A stretch of DNA of 64,000 nucleotides from positions 1-64,000 of the forward strand of contig JABSRG010000008.1 of assembly GCA_013215165.1 (NCBI GenBank), given 5' to 3'. The translations under genes and the position numbers were made by a program. The DNA is from Opitutales bacterium (GTDB lineage: Bacteria; Verrucomicrobiota; Verrucomicrobiia; Opitutales; JABSRG01). Shown in pieces: positions 8,675-16,808 of the stretch (position 1 is its first letter; each line of letters begins with the position of its first letter). The notes under the pieces were generated by a model. The model searched no databases, had not been told where the DNA came from, and was given only the letters and a program-made list of their open reading frames with translations.

Positions 8675-9877
8675 ATGGGACTCCTATCGTCACTTGTCCG
8701 GGGACAACAAAACCCGATTTTAAAGCGCATCCAGAAAGATCAGCTTACCAAGTTGCGTCTGAAATATGATCCCTATTACCGGGTGTTTGATGACCAGCAG
8801 GGGTCGCGTGTATTTCATAAAGGTAAAGAGCTCGTGATGCTGGCCAGCAACGATTACCTGGGTCTAAGCGAGCACCCGAAGGTGATTGAAGCGGGTCACC
8901 GTGCTTTGGATAAATGGGGAAGTAGCACAACTGGGGCACGTGTGTGTAACGGAAGTCGTTCCTACCATGTCGAGCTAGAGGAGGCTTTAGCGGAGTTTTT
9001 GGGTAAAGAGGCCTGTCATGTTCACTCTGCTGGGTATTTGTCATGCGCTTCATCCATTCAGCCCTTTGCTGGGCGTGGAGATGTTATATTGGTCGATAAG
9101 AACGTTCATTCCTCGCTGTGGAGTGGTATCATGCTCTCAGGAGCTCGCTATGAAAAGTTTTCCCATAATAACCCAGAAAGCCTAAAGGAGGCCCTCACTT
9201 ATGAGAAGCCCGAGACACCGAAGTTACTGATTTTCGAGGGCGTCTATTCCATGGAAGGTCATCGAGCTCCGGTCGATGCCTTTGCTCAGGTCGCGGAGGA
9301 ACATCAACTGTTCTCGATTATGGACGATGCTCATGGCTTCGGCGTGATGGGACCAGGGGGGCGCGGTACGGCTCATCACTTTGGCGTGTCCGACAAAATT
9401 GACATTCTCTGCGGTAGTTTCTCTAAGGCACTTTCCAGTTTGGGCGGCTTCGTGGCTGGTAGTCGCGAAGCGATCGATTACTTGCGGACCCATTCAAAAC
9501 AAACCCTCTTCAGTGCTGCGCTCAGCCCTGTGCAGGCCGCTTGCGCTCTGGCAGCTCTTGAGATATTAAAAACAGACCCCGAGCCGCTGGAGCGTCTATG
9601 GGATAATACGCGCTGGTATCGCGGCCTGCTAGAAGACTTAGAAATTGATACTTGGGGCAGCGAGTCGCCCGCGATCCCCGTTGTATTGGGATCAAAGGAA
9701 CGAACATTCTTCTTCGAGCGCACCCTCTACGAAAACGGTGTGTTCGGATTAATCACCCTGGCTCCAGCGGTGCCCCCAGGCAAGGACCTGATCCGTACAT
9801 CTATTTCAGCCCGGCATACAGCAGATGACCGTGCGGTAATCGAAAAGGCCTTCCGCAAGGCTGCTAAGAAGAAGTAA
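8675..9877 (+). CDS. PLP-dependent alpha-oxoamine synthase (BioF/Kbl/SPT-like)
   Basis: 400 residues, the usual length for 8-amino-7-oxononanoate synthase, 2-amino-3-ketobutyrate CoA ligase or serine palmitoyltransferase. Visible motifs are LASNDYLGL, the glycine-rich GARVCNGSRSYHVELE, the aspartate stretch MDDAHGFGVMG that holds the PLP ring nitrogen, and the PLP lysine K251 in CGSFSKALSSLGGF. It joins an amino acid with an acyl-CoA. The exact member cannot be named; no bio genes or threonine dehydrogenase lie nearby, and the glycosyltransferase partner makes lipid synthesis possible. The last 40-150 bases recur twice downstream, at 10594-10637 and 11562-11714. Confidence 0.85.
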   Translation: MGLLSSLVRGQQNPILKRIQKDQLTKLRLKYDPYYRVFDDQQGSRVFHKGKELVMLASNDYLGLSEHPKVIEAGHRALDKWGSSTTGARVCNGSRSYHVELEEALAEFLGKEACHVHSAGYLSCASSIQPFAGRGDVILVDKNVHSSLWSGIMLSGARYEKFSHNNPESLKEALTYEKPETPKLLIFEGVYSMEGHRAPVDAFAQVAEEHQLFSIMDDAHGFGVMGPGGRGTAHHFGVSDKIDILCGSFSKALSSLGGFVAGSREAIDYLRTHSKQTLFSAALSPVQAACALAALEILKTDPEPLERLWDNTRWYRGLLEDLEIDTWGSESPAIPVVLGSKERTFFFERTLYENGVFGLITLAPAVPPGKDLIRTSISARHTADDRAVIEKAFRKAAKKK

Positions 9878-9897
9878 GTATACGTGGGTATATACTT
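9876..9897 (+). promoter_or_regulatory. Inverted repeat before vapB, likely operator
   Basis: AAGTATA (9876-9882), spacer CGTGGGTA, TATACTT (9891-9897) forms a 7-base perfect inverted repeat. It overlaps the synthase stop codon and lies 32 bases before the antitoxin start. VapBC-type complexes normally repress their own promoter by binding such repeats. Confidence 0.5.
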
Positions 9898-9929
9898 GAT
9901 TATCTTTACGGGGAAAACATATTTAACGT

Positions 9930-10166
9930 ATGCCGCAGTTGAACCTCTATCTCGATCCAGAAACTCAAAAACGAGCAAAGGAAGCAGCGAGTCGTAGTGG
10001 ACTGTCGCTCTCGGGTTGGGTGCGGAACCAGATCTCAGAGGTGCTTGATTCAGATACCAAATGGCCCGATGGGTATGCAGGACTATTTGGTTCGTTGAAA
10101 CACCTTGAAGTGGATTCGATCAGACAAGATGCTAAGACAGTGGATATCCCAAGGGAACCGTTGTGA
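9930..10166 (+). CDS. VapB-like antitoxin
   Basis: 78 residues. The N-terminal MPQLNLYLDPETQKRAKEAA looks like a ribbon-helix-helix DNA-binding strand plus helix. The C-terminal part is polar and likely to wrap the toxin. Four-base overlap (GTGA) with the PIN-domain toxin identifies it as the antitoxin and autorepressor. A purine-rich GGGGAAAA lies upstream of the start. The pair sits between two copies of the synthase 3' end, which suggests insertion. Confidence 0.8.
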   Translation: MPQLNLYLDPETQKRAKEAASRSGLSLSGWVRNQISEVLDSDTKWPDGYAGLFGSLKHLEVDSIRQDAKTVDIPREPL

Positions 10167-10564
10167 AATTTTGCCTCGATACTAACACAATTATATATGC
10201 CCTTAATGGGAGGTATCCGGTCGTTCGTAGACGCATGCTCAGTCTGGAACCTGGACAGATCTTCGTTCCTGAGATTGTGCGAGCCGAGCTCTTATTTGGA
10301 GCGTTGAAGAGTAATAACCCCAAAGAGACTACCGAGCGTGTAAATTCTTTTTTGCGTCCGCTCAATTTTTTGGCTTTTCAGGATGAAGTCGTTTCGGCTT
10401 ATGCCCGGATCAGACACGAACTCGAAAAAATCGGAATGCCCATTGGACCTAATGATCTATTGATTGCAGCAACAGCTTTGGCCCATGATCTGATCTTAGT
10501 GACACACAATGTCCGTGAGTTTAGCCGAGTGAGCGGACTAGAAACCGAAGATTGGTGTCAGTAA
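10163..10564 (+). CDS. VapC-like PIN-domain ribonuclease toxin
   Basis: 133 residues, typical VapC length. Acidic metal ligands are visible: D6 in MKFCLDTNTIIYALNG, the Glu of PEIVRAELLFGA, and the Asp of GPNDLLIAATALAHD, followed by VTHNVREF. PIN toxins cleave specific RNAs, often tRNAs, when freed from the antitoxin. The GTG start at 10163 overlaps the antitoxin stop. All key acids are present, so it is probably active. Confidence 0.85.
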   Translation: MKFCLDTNTIIYALNGRYPVVRRRMLSLEPGQIFVPEIVRAELLFGALKSNNPKETTERVNSFLRPLNFLAFQDEVVSAYARIRHELEKIGMPIGPNDLLIAATALAHDLILVTHNVREFSRVSGLETEDWCQ

Positions 10565-10593
10565 ATCAGTCGTTAGTCGATTGCTTTGATTTG

Positions 10594-10637
10594 CAGATGT
10601 TGAGAAGGCCTTCCTCAAGGCAGCTAAGAAGAAGTAA
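10594..10637 (+). repeat. Partial copy of the synthase 3' end (copy B)
   Basis: About 40 bases nearly identical to the last codons of the alpha-oxoamine synthase (9838-9877), including AAGGCCTTC and GCTAAGAAGAAGTAA. GCAGATG at its left also occurs in the parent. With the parent end it flanks vapBC as a direct repeat. Confidence 0.8.
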
Positions 10638-10684
10638 ATTAGAGCTGGTTTGGTTTCAGAAATCCTGATGCTTTTGTCAGAATT

Positions 10685-11482
10685 ATGACTGAATCCGAAC
10701 ATTCCCTTCCCACGCCCTTGCAAGTTTACCCCAACGTATATTATACAGAACAACGGGCTGACAGACAAAATTTTGACCTTTACAGTCCACTTGATTCTGA
10801 AGGACCGAGGCCCATCATTCTTTGAATACACGGTGGAGGGTGGCAAAGGGGCGATAAGGGTGCGTTGAATGATAAGATTCAGTATGTTGAAGCAGGTTTC
10901 AGTTTCGCGCGTCTCAACTATCGCTACGCTACGGAAGCCCCCTACCCAGCGCAACTCGATGACGTAAAGGCAGCTCTGCTCCTAATTTGTGAAGAGGCTG
11001 AATACTTTAACATAGATAAAAATAATATATTTCTCGCGGGCCATTCGGCTGGGGCACACCTTGCGGCATGTTTAGGACATGCCATGGTGGATAGTGCTTT
11101 TCCCGTTTCCGCTATCGCTTGCGATGCGGGTCCAATGAATTTTATTTCCTTGTGGGAGTACCGGCTTCTCAGGCTCAACGGTAATCCAGGAGGCATGGAG
11201 ATATTACTCGGCCATTCCGTTGATGCAGATCCTGAGTCTGCAAAGCGAGCGAGTCCTTATCACCTCATCACGGATCGTTCGCCCGCTCACTTTTTATCCT
11301 ATGGATCGGAGGACGTGGTCGTTCCACCACAACAAGGCGAAATTTACGCAGAAGCTTTAGATCAAGCGGGTATCGACGCCTCGCTAACAATTTACGAGGG
11401 TGCGGGTCATGGATCGCCTTGTTTTTTTGATTCGAGCCACAATGAGGCGGTAATTGAATTCTTCACAAAGCATTTGAGCTGA
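10685..11482 (+). pseudogene. Alpha/beta hydrolase copy 1, interrupted by TGA
   Basis: The frame from ATG 10685 is collinear with the intact copy at 11759-12559, but codon 47 is TGA (10823-10825) where copy 2 has TGG, directly before the oxyanion-hole motif IHGGGW. After the stop the frame stays open with nucleophile motif LAGHSAGAHLA, acid EDVVVPPQQ and histidine YEGAGHGS intact. By eye about four in five residues match copy 2. A restart at ATG 10865 would lack the oxyanion HGG, so a working enzyme is unlikely without readthrough. The parent family is the carboxylesterase/kynurenine formamidase-like hydrolases. Confidence 0.85.
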
Positions 11483-11561
11483 CTCCACGGTTGCGAGGTG
11501 CCCTCATTTAGTGCTCCCCTAAATCAGGTCTGGAGAGGATCTAAACGGATGTTTGCCTTCT

Positions 11562-11714
11562 CACAACAACGTGAGGTTTTTAGGTGAGATTGGCTTGGCT
11601 CCCGCAACGCCCCCAGGGAAGGACTTGATCCGCACTTCTATTTCTGCCCGGCATACGGCCGAGGATCGTGTGGTAATAGAAAAGGCCTTCCGCAAGGCGG
11701 CTAAGAAGAAGTAG
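11562..11714 (+). repeat. Partial copy of the synthase 3' end (copy C)
   Basis: About 150 bases matching 9731-9877 of the alpha-oxoamine synthase, e.g. GCCCCCAGGGAAGGACTTGA and AAGGCCTTCCGCAAGG, ending in TAG instead of TAA. It has no start and encodes only the C-terminal tail (SARHTAEDRVVIEKAFRKAA). The sequence after it (ATTAGAGCTGGTTTGG) is the same as after copy B, so copy plus hydrolase form one duplicated unit of about 1 kb. Confidence 0.85.
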
Positions 11715-11758
11715 ATTAGAGCTGGTTTGGGTTCAGAAATCCTGATGTGCTGATCAGA

Positions 11759-12559
11759 ATGATGACTGATTCCGAACCTTCCCTCCCCAAGCCTTTGCAG
11801 GTATTCCCTAATGTATATTATACGGATCAACGGGCCAAGAGACAGAATTTCGACCTTTACAGCCCACGTGATCCTGAAGGACCGAGCCCCATCATTCTCT
11901 GGATACACGGTGGAGCGTGGCAAAAAGGCGATAAAGGTGCGCTGAATGATAAGATCCAATTCGTTGAAGCAGGTTTCAGTTTCGCGCGCCTCAACTATCG
12001 CTACGCTACGGAAGCCCCCTACCCAGCGCAACTCGATGATGCGAAGGCAGCTCTACTGCTTATTTGCGAAGAGGCTGAGTATTTTAACATAGATACAAAC
12101 AACATATTTCTTGGCGGTCATTCGGCAGGGGCACACCTTGCGGCATGTTTAGGACATGCGATGGCCGACACCCAGTTTCCCGTCTCTGCCATCGCTTTCA
12201 ACGCGGGCCCGGTAGAATTTTTCTCTTTGAGTGAATACCGACGAGCTAGAGACAAAGAAAATGGAGGAGCCTTGGAAATATTACTCGGCCATACCGTTGA
12301 TGCAGATCCTGAGTCTGCAAAGCGAGCGAGTCCTTATCACCTCATCACGGATCGTTCGCCCGCTCACTTTATAGCCTTCGGGGCTGAGGACGTGGTCGTT
12401 CCACCACAACAGGGCGAAATCTACGCAGAAGCTTTAGGTAAGGCGGGTGTCGATGCCTCACTAACAATTTATGAGGGTGCGGGTCACGTATCACCCTGTT
12501 TCTCTGATCCGAGTCACAATGAGGCGATAATTCAATTCTTCACAAAGCATTTGAGCTGA
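11759..12559 (+). CDS. Alpha/beta hydrolase, intact copy 2
   Basis: 266 residues. It has the oxyanion motif LWIHGGAW, nucleophile Ser in GGHSAGAHLA, acid Asp in AEDVVVPPQQ and catalytic His in YEGAGHVS, so the triad is complete. This pattern fits the small esterase / kynurenine formamidase-like group; the substrate is unknown. Start is ATG 11759 or 11762, matching ATG 10685 of copy 1; a GTG at 11747 also opens the frame. There is no signal peptide, so it is cytoplasmic. It lies downstream of a synthase-end fragment as part of a tandem duplication. Confidence 0.85.
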   Translation: MMTDSEPSLPKPLQVFPNVYYTDQRAKRQNFDLYSPRDPEGPSPIILWIHGGAWQKGDKGALNDKIQFVEAGFSFARLNYRYATEAPYPAQLDDAKAALLLICEEAEYFNIDTNNIFLGGHSAGAHLAACLGHAMADTQFPVSAIAFNAGPVEFFSLSEYRRARDKENGGALEILLGHTVDADPESAKRASPYHLITDRSPAHFIAFGAEDVVVPPQQGEIYAEALGKAGVDASLTIYEGAGHVSPCFSDPSHNEAIIQFFTKHLS

Positions 12560-12620
12560 CTCCACTGTTGCGAGCTGTGCCCTCGTTTAGTGCGTCCCAA
12601 AATCAGGCCTGGAATTAGAG

Positions 12621-13395
12621 ATGCTGTTAGAATTCAAAAACATAGGCTACACACGGGGAGGGCGTGATATATTGAAAGGGGGTCACCTGGTCACTCCGTG
12701 AACGCGCGCACGCGGTGCTTCTCGGTCCCAATGGGTCGGGCAAGACGACGCTACTCTCGATGCTCAATGGCATGGCTGCTCCTTCGCGGGGAAGTCTGAT
12801 CTGTTTTGGGCAAAAGTATGGGCAGTCGAATTGGAATCGGGTAAAAGAGCAGATCGGAATGGTGAGTGCCCGGGTGCATCATTTTATTGAGCCCAATCAA
12901 CCCGTGAAGTGGGTGGTGCTCAGTGGTCGCTATGCACAGATAAACTTCTGGGGTGAAGAGCGGCGGGATGAATTAGAAGAAGTGCGTGAGCTTTTGGAAG
13001 CTTGGGGGATCGACGGGTATGGAGATGAGCCGTTTGGCCAAATATCACAAGGTGAGCGTCAGCGCTGTTTGATCTGCCGGGCACTCATGGCCAAACCAAG
13101 ACTCCTTATCTTAGACGAACCGTGCGCTGGATTGGATCCCGTGGCTCGGGAACACTTTTTGAAGGATATTGATGCTTTGGCAAAGGATATAAAGGGGCCA
13201 ACACTGTTGTTGGTAACTCACCACGTGGAGGAGATTCGAGGGTGTTTTCAGCAGGCGCTTCTGCTCAGCAAGGGGAGACAAATCGCAGCTGGGCCCATTG
13301 GAGAGACGGTGACCTCTGCCCCATTGAGCGAGATGTTTGGGCAATCCGTCGAAGTTGAGGGTGTTGCCGGAAACTTAAGGCTGAATGTCGGATGA
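12621..13395 (+). pseudogene. ABC transporter ATPase, frameshifted at a G run
   Basis: From ATG 12621 the frame reads MLLEFKNIGYTRGGRDILKG and then hits TGA at 12699. Removing one G from GGGGG (12678-12682) joins it exactly to the following frame (VTWSLRERAHAVLLGPNGSG), giving a 257-residue ABC ATPase. The Walker A (GPNGSGKTT), signature-like ISQGERQR, Walker B (LLILDEPCAGLD) and switch His (VTHH) are all intact. The type resembles stand-alone YlmA/ModF-like ATPases; no permease is adjacent. It is either a sequence error at the homopolymer or a real or phase-variable frameshift. Translation from GTG 12715 would lose the first strands. Confidence 0.85.
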
Positions 13396-13448
13396 TTGTT
13401 TTGACTGCTGTGATATATAGCGAATAGATAGGCATTAGGAGGCTCATT

Positions 13449-13766
13449 ATGATAGACATTTTAAAACGAGGACTACTCGCCGGCATCGGCGCAACTGTGA
13501 CTACAAAAGAACGCGTGGAAGCCGCGCTCGATGAGTTTGTTGCCAAAGGCAAACTCTCCGCTGAAGAGGCCAAAGCCGCTACGGACAAGATCATCGCAGA
13601 GGGTAAAGAGGAATTCGAAAACCAGCGTAATGCCTGGGACGAATTCACTGCTGAGCTCATCAAAAAGGCTAATTTTGCGACACAGGACGACATCCGTAGT
13701 CTTGAAGAAAAGATCGAAGCGCTTGAGGCAAAGCTCAAGGAGCCCGAACCGGCAGCAGCTGAGTAG
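13449..13766 (+). CDS. Phasin-like small helical protein
   Basis: 105 residues: a hydrophobic start (LKRGLLAGIGATVTTKERV), a helical region rich in Glu/Lys/Ala (DEFVAKGKLSAEEAKAATDK), and a C-terminal coiled coil (SLEEKIEALEAKLKE) ending in PEPAAAE. It resembles the polyhydroxyalkanoate-regulator/phasin family COG3937. It has the clearest Shine-Dalgarno in the window, AGGAGG at 13437-13442. A UbiB-family kinase follows 32 bases on. A role in granule or membrane-lipid handling is inference. Confidence 0.75.
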   Translation: MIDILKRGLLAGIGATVTTKERVEAALDEFVAKGKLSAEEAKAATDKIIAEGKEEFENQRNAWDEFTAELIKKANFATQDDIRSLEEKIEALEAKLKEPEPAAAE

Positions 13767-13798
13767 ATTAATACTCAGCGTATTGTTGAGCATTTCGC

Positions 13799-15454
13799 TT
13801 GAAGCCTTTTGAAATCTTTTCCAACGCGGTCCGCGCGCAGGAGATTGTGTCGGTGCTTGTCCGGCACGGTTTTGGAGATTTGTTGAGCCAGCTCGGGATT
13901 CCCCGTGACTGGCTCAATCATTTTGTGCCCGAGAACATTCGTGCACTCAATGCCTGGCAGCGCATGCGTGTCGCTTGCGAGGCACTGGGTCCGACGTTTG
14001 TGAAGTTTGGTCAGGTTCTCAGTACGCGTCCGGACCTATTGCCGGAGCCGATGGTCGAGGAGTTTCGGGAATTGAGGAGTCACGTGTCTGCCTTGCCGTG
14101 GGAAAAGATGGAACCGATTCTAGGCAATGAGTTGGGTGAATCGCTTGATGTGATTTTCTCACGCTTCGATAAGGATCCATTGGCGTGCGGATCTATCGGT
14201 CAGGTGTATCGCGCTCAGCTCGCATCGAGTGGAGAAGAAGTCGTTGTAAAAGTCCAGCGCCCCGGCATCCGCAAGGCGGTCGCGGCAGATTTGGAAATTC
14301 TAGGCTGGCTGGCAAAGCAACTCGATGAGCGTGTGAAGGCTCTCAGGCCCTATGGGTTGCCCGATGTGATTGAAGCGACAAGACGGAGTATCTTTCAAGA
14401 GTTGGACTTCTCCATCGAGGCGCGTAATGCCATGCTCTTCAACAAGATGAATCCGCGCCCAGACAAGGTGTTCGCTCCGGTGGTCATCGAAGAGATCTCC
14501 AATTCACATGTAATGGTGAGTGAATATGTGGAGGGGGTGGAGCCCGGTCGCGACGCTGGGGATCGCGGCGCCCGCATGGCGTGGGCCCGCGCTGGGGTAG
14601 AATCGATCTTCAGCCAGATTATGATCGAAGGGTTCTTTCACGCCGATCCTCACTCTGGAAATATCATCATCAGCAAAGACGGTCGCGTGTGCTTTGTAGA
14701 TTGGGGAATTGTCGGTCTATTGACACGTGAAATGCGGTTTTTTCTAGCCGATTTTTTCGATGCAGTTTCGAGCCTAAATGCTGAAAAAGTGGTGCATGGC
14801 GTCATGCTGATGTCTCTGTCAAAAAAGCGCATCGAGACAGAACCGATGGAACAATCCATCATGTTTATCCTGCGACAGTATCAGACTCGTATCGAGCGTA
14901 ACGAAGACTGGGGTCAGCTGCTGGTCGAACTCTTCTATACGGTCCGGGCACATGGTGTCATTCTTGCCCGCGATTATACACTGTTGGCGAAGGCAATCAT
15001 TTCCATTGAAGATGTAGGAAGGGGGCTGAGTTCCTCATTCGATATTCGCGAGGTTGCCGAGCCATATATGAAAAAGCTGGCATGGGAGCGCTGGAACCCA
15101 GCGAATCTCGTACGCCATACGGTGTGGTCTTTCCAGACACAATTAAGTCGACTGCGCGAGATTCCCGGAGATCTCCAAAGGTTATTTGCGCGACTCGAAG
15201 ACGGAGATGTAAAGATCCAGATGGAGCATCGTGGATTAGAGGATGCGGGACGGGGATTTCAGGACGCTATAAATCGTCTCGTAATAGGGTTGATTATCGC
15301 GGCCCTCATTATTGGCGCTGGCGAGATAATCGGAAATACCATGGAACCCGGCGATAGTATCTTTCAATATCCGACTGTTCTTGGTACCGCCTGTTATGGC
15401 GTCGCAATGGTGCTCATGGTCTGGCTTGTTTTCGATGTTTTTCGGTCGCGGTGA
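13799..15454 (+). CDS. ABC1/UbiB (AarF) family atypical kinase
   Basis: 551 residues. Family motifs are visible: KFGQVLSTRPDLLP (KxGQ), the Ala/Ser-rich loop CGSIGQVYRAQL, the lysine strand VVVKVQRPG, the catalytic GFFHADPHSGNI and the metal-binding CFVDWGIVG. Two C-terminal membrane spans follow (IGLIIAALIIGAGEII and YGVAMVLMVWLVFDV). UbiB proteins support isoprenoid-quinone synthesis or membrane-lipid homeostasis through ATPase/kinase activity. The start is TTG at 13799; no better in-frame ATG precedes the domain. It is probably co-transcribed with the phasin-like gene. Confidence 0.88.
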   Translation: MKPFEIFSNAVRAQEIVSVLVRHGFGDLLSQLGIPRDWLNHFVPENIRALNAWQRMRVACEALGPTFVKFGQVLSTRPDLLPEPMVEEFRELRSHVSALPWEKMEPILGNELGESLDVIFSRFDKDPLACGSIGQVYRAQLASSGEEVVVKVQRPGIRKAVAADLEILGWLAKQLDERVKALRPYGLPDVIEATRRSIFQELDFSIEARNAMLFNKMNPRPDKVFAPVVIEEISNSHVMVSEYVEGVEPGRDAGDRGARMAWARAGVESIFSQIMIEGFFHADPHSGNIIISKDGRVCFVDWGIVGLLTREMRFFLADFFDAVSSLNAEKVVHGVMLMSLSKKRIETEPMEQSIMFILRQYQTRIERNEDWGQLLVELFYTVRAHGVILARDYTLLAKAIISIEDVGRGLSSSFDIREVAEPYMKKLAWERWNPANLVRHTVWSFQTQLSRLREIPGDLQRLFARLEDGDVKIQMEHRGLEDAGRGFQDAINRLVIGLIIAALIIGAGEIIGNTMEPGDSIFQYPTVLGTACYGVAMVLMVWLVFDVFRSR

Positions 15455-15480
15455 ACGTGTGCAAATATTCTCGAAATGGT

Positions 15481-16080
15481 TCACTGGATGCGCTCTAGGG
15501 CGGCCCGGATAGCAGTATCAGCAGATTGAAATTGAGGAATCCCATGTGCCTCCAGAAATGCTGGCCAATCGGGATCTTCCGAGTCTCCAGCTCCACCACG
15601 CACGGCGATGACATTGATCTTCGCATGCATGCCGGCCTCCATATCGCTCCGGCTATCACCGATCATGACACAGCGTTCTACATCGAGACGATGGAGCTGG
15701 ATCATCTCCAAGATATAGCGTGGCGACGGTTTTCTGTAGACTGGCTGCTCAGCGGAAGATTCGGTGCAAATCTTTGTGCCGTCGAATGGTTTTTCTAAAT
15801 TTAGTAAGCTGAACATTCTGTCGTTGCACGCGATAGCGTCTTCAAGTGTGAAATAGCCTCGTGATACGCCCGACTGATTAGTGTGCAAAAACAGTCTTAC
15901 GCCTGCATATTGTGCTGATTGCAGAGCGCTTCTTACACCAGAAAAAAGGCGGACTTTTTTAGGGTCATGTAGATAGCGAATGTGCTCGATGAGCGTACCA
16001 TCGCGGTCAAGAAACAAAGCCGCTGGCTGATCAAAGGAGTCGCTTTCTCCCTCAAGGTGTTGCTTATACAGTTGATCCAT
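15481..16080 (-). CDS. gmhB: HAD-IIIA phosphatase, GmhB-like
   Basis: 199 residues. HAD motif I is LFLDRDGTLIEH (D25 nucleophile, D27 acid), motif II is LHTNQSGVSRG, motif III lysine lies in VYRKPSPRY, and motif IV is MIGDSRSDMEAG. This pattern fits D-glycero-D-manno-heptose 1,7-bisphosphate phosphatases; histidinol phosphatase is the main alternative. The zinc-loop cysteines typical of many GmhB are not obvious. It is divergent from the gmhA-like gene, which supports a heptose role. Confidence 0.78.
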   Translation of the reverse strand: MDQLYKQHLEGESDSFDQPAALFLDRDGTLIEHIRYLHDPKKVRLFSGVRSALQSAQYAGVRLFLHTNQSGVSRGYFTLEDAIACNDRMFSLLNLEKPFDGTKICTESSAEQPVYRKPSPRYILEMIQLHRLDVERCVMIGDSRSDMEAGMHAKINVIAVRGGAGDSEDPDWPAFLEAHGIPQFQSADTAIRAALERIQ

Positions 16081-16150
16081 CTAGTCCAGGCCTTGAATCA
16101 TGCTCGAAAGAGAACGCAGGGTTCAACCTCGATATCACACCACGCCTCAT

Positions 16151-16768
16151 ATGACCTCAGAAAAACATGTCCAGGAAATGGAATCGGCTCATCCGCAACT
16201 TCGCGTTGTACGCGATAGCTTAATGGAGGCCATCCAGGCATTGATCGATACTTATGAGGCTGGGAAGAAACTCTTGCTTTGTGGTAATGGGGGAAGTGCT
16301 GCTGACGCAGATCATTTCGCCGCTGAGTTGCTGAAAGGGTTTGCGATGCCGCGGAGACTGCGCAGCTCTGAGCGCGACCGTCTCACCGCTGAAGTTGCTG
16401 AAAATCTACAAAACGCCCTGCCTGCGATCCCGCTTTCTGGCTTTTCTGCCTTCAATTCAGCGTTTTTGAACGACTGCGACGCTCGCTTTGCCTTCGGCCA
16501 ATTGGTGTGGGGACTGGGCAGTCCCGGAGACGCACTCGTAGGATTGAGTACTTCGGGGGCATCCGTTAACGTTATCCGGGCGTTTGAGGTAGCTCGGGCC
16601 AAGGAGATGAAGACCATCGCACTCACCGGCGAAGGCGGCGGGGCATTGGCTGAAATCGCCGATGTATGTATTTCTGTTCCTTCAACAGGGACTCATCGTG
16701 TGCAGGAGTTTCATCTGCCGGTCTATCACACCATTTGTCTGTGCTTAGAAGAGCACTTTTTTGGGTGA
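16151..16768 (+). CDS. gmhA: SIS-domain phosphoheptose isomerase
   Basis: 205 residues from ATG 16151. The SIS core is clear: LLLCGNGGSAADADHFAAEL, FLNDCDARFAF, VGLSTSGASVNVIRAFEVAR and CISVPSTGTHRVQEFHLP. This matches sedoheptulose-7-phosphate isomerase, the first step to ADP-heptose for LPS inner core. An upstream in-frame ATG at 16100 would leave only 19 bases to the divergent gmhB, so 16151 is preferred; it gives room for a shared promoter region. A DnaA-associated DiaA-like protein is the alternative. Confidence 0.85.
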   Translation: MTSEKHVQEMESAHPQLRVVRDSLMEAIQALIDTYEAGKKLLLCGNGGSAADADHFAAELLKGFAMPRRLRSSERDRLTAEVAENLQNALPAIPLSGFSAFNSAFLNDCDARFAFGQLVWGLGSPGDALVGLSTSGASVNVIRAFEVARAKEMKTIALTGEGGGALAEIADVCISVPSTGTHRVQEFHLPVYHTICLCLEEHFFG

Positions 16769-16808
16769 ATTTGTTGAATAGGCATTCACCTTGAAAAGAG
16801 CCTTCTTT

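Noticed and set aside
16100-16150. Earlier ATG start for gmhA
   Set aside because: It would leave 19 bases to the divergent gmhB start and adds residues (ERERRVQPRYHTTPH) without family support.
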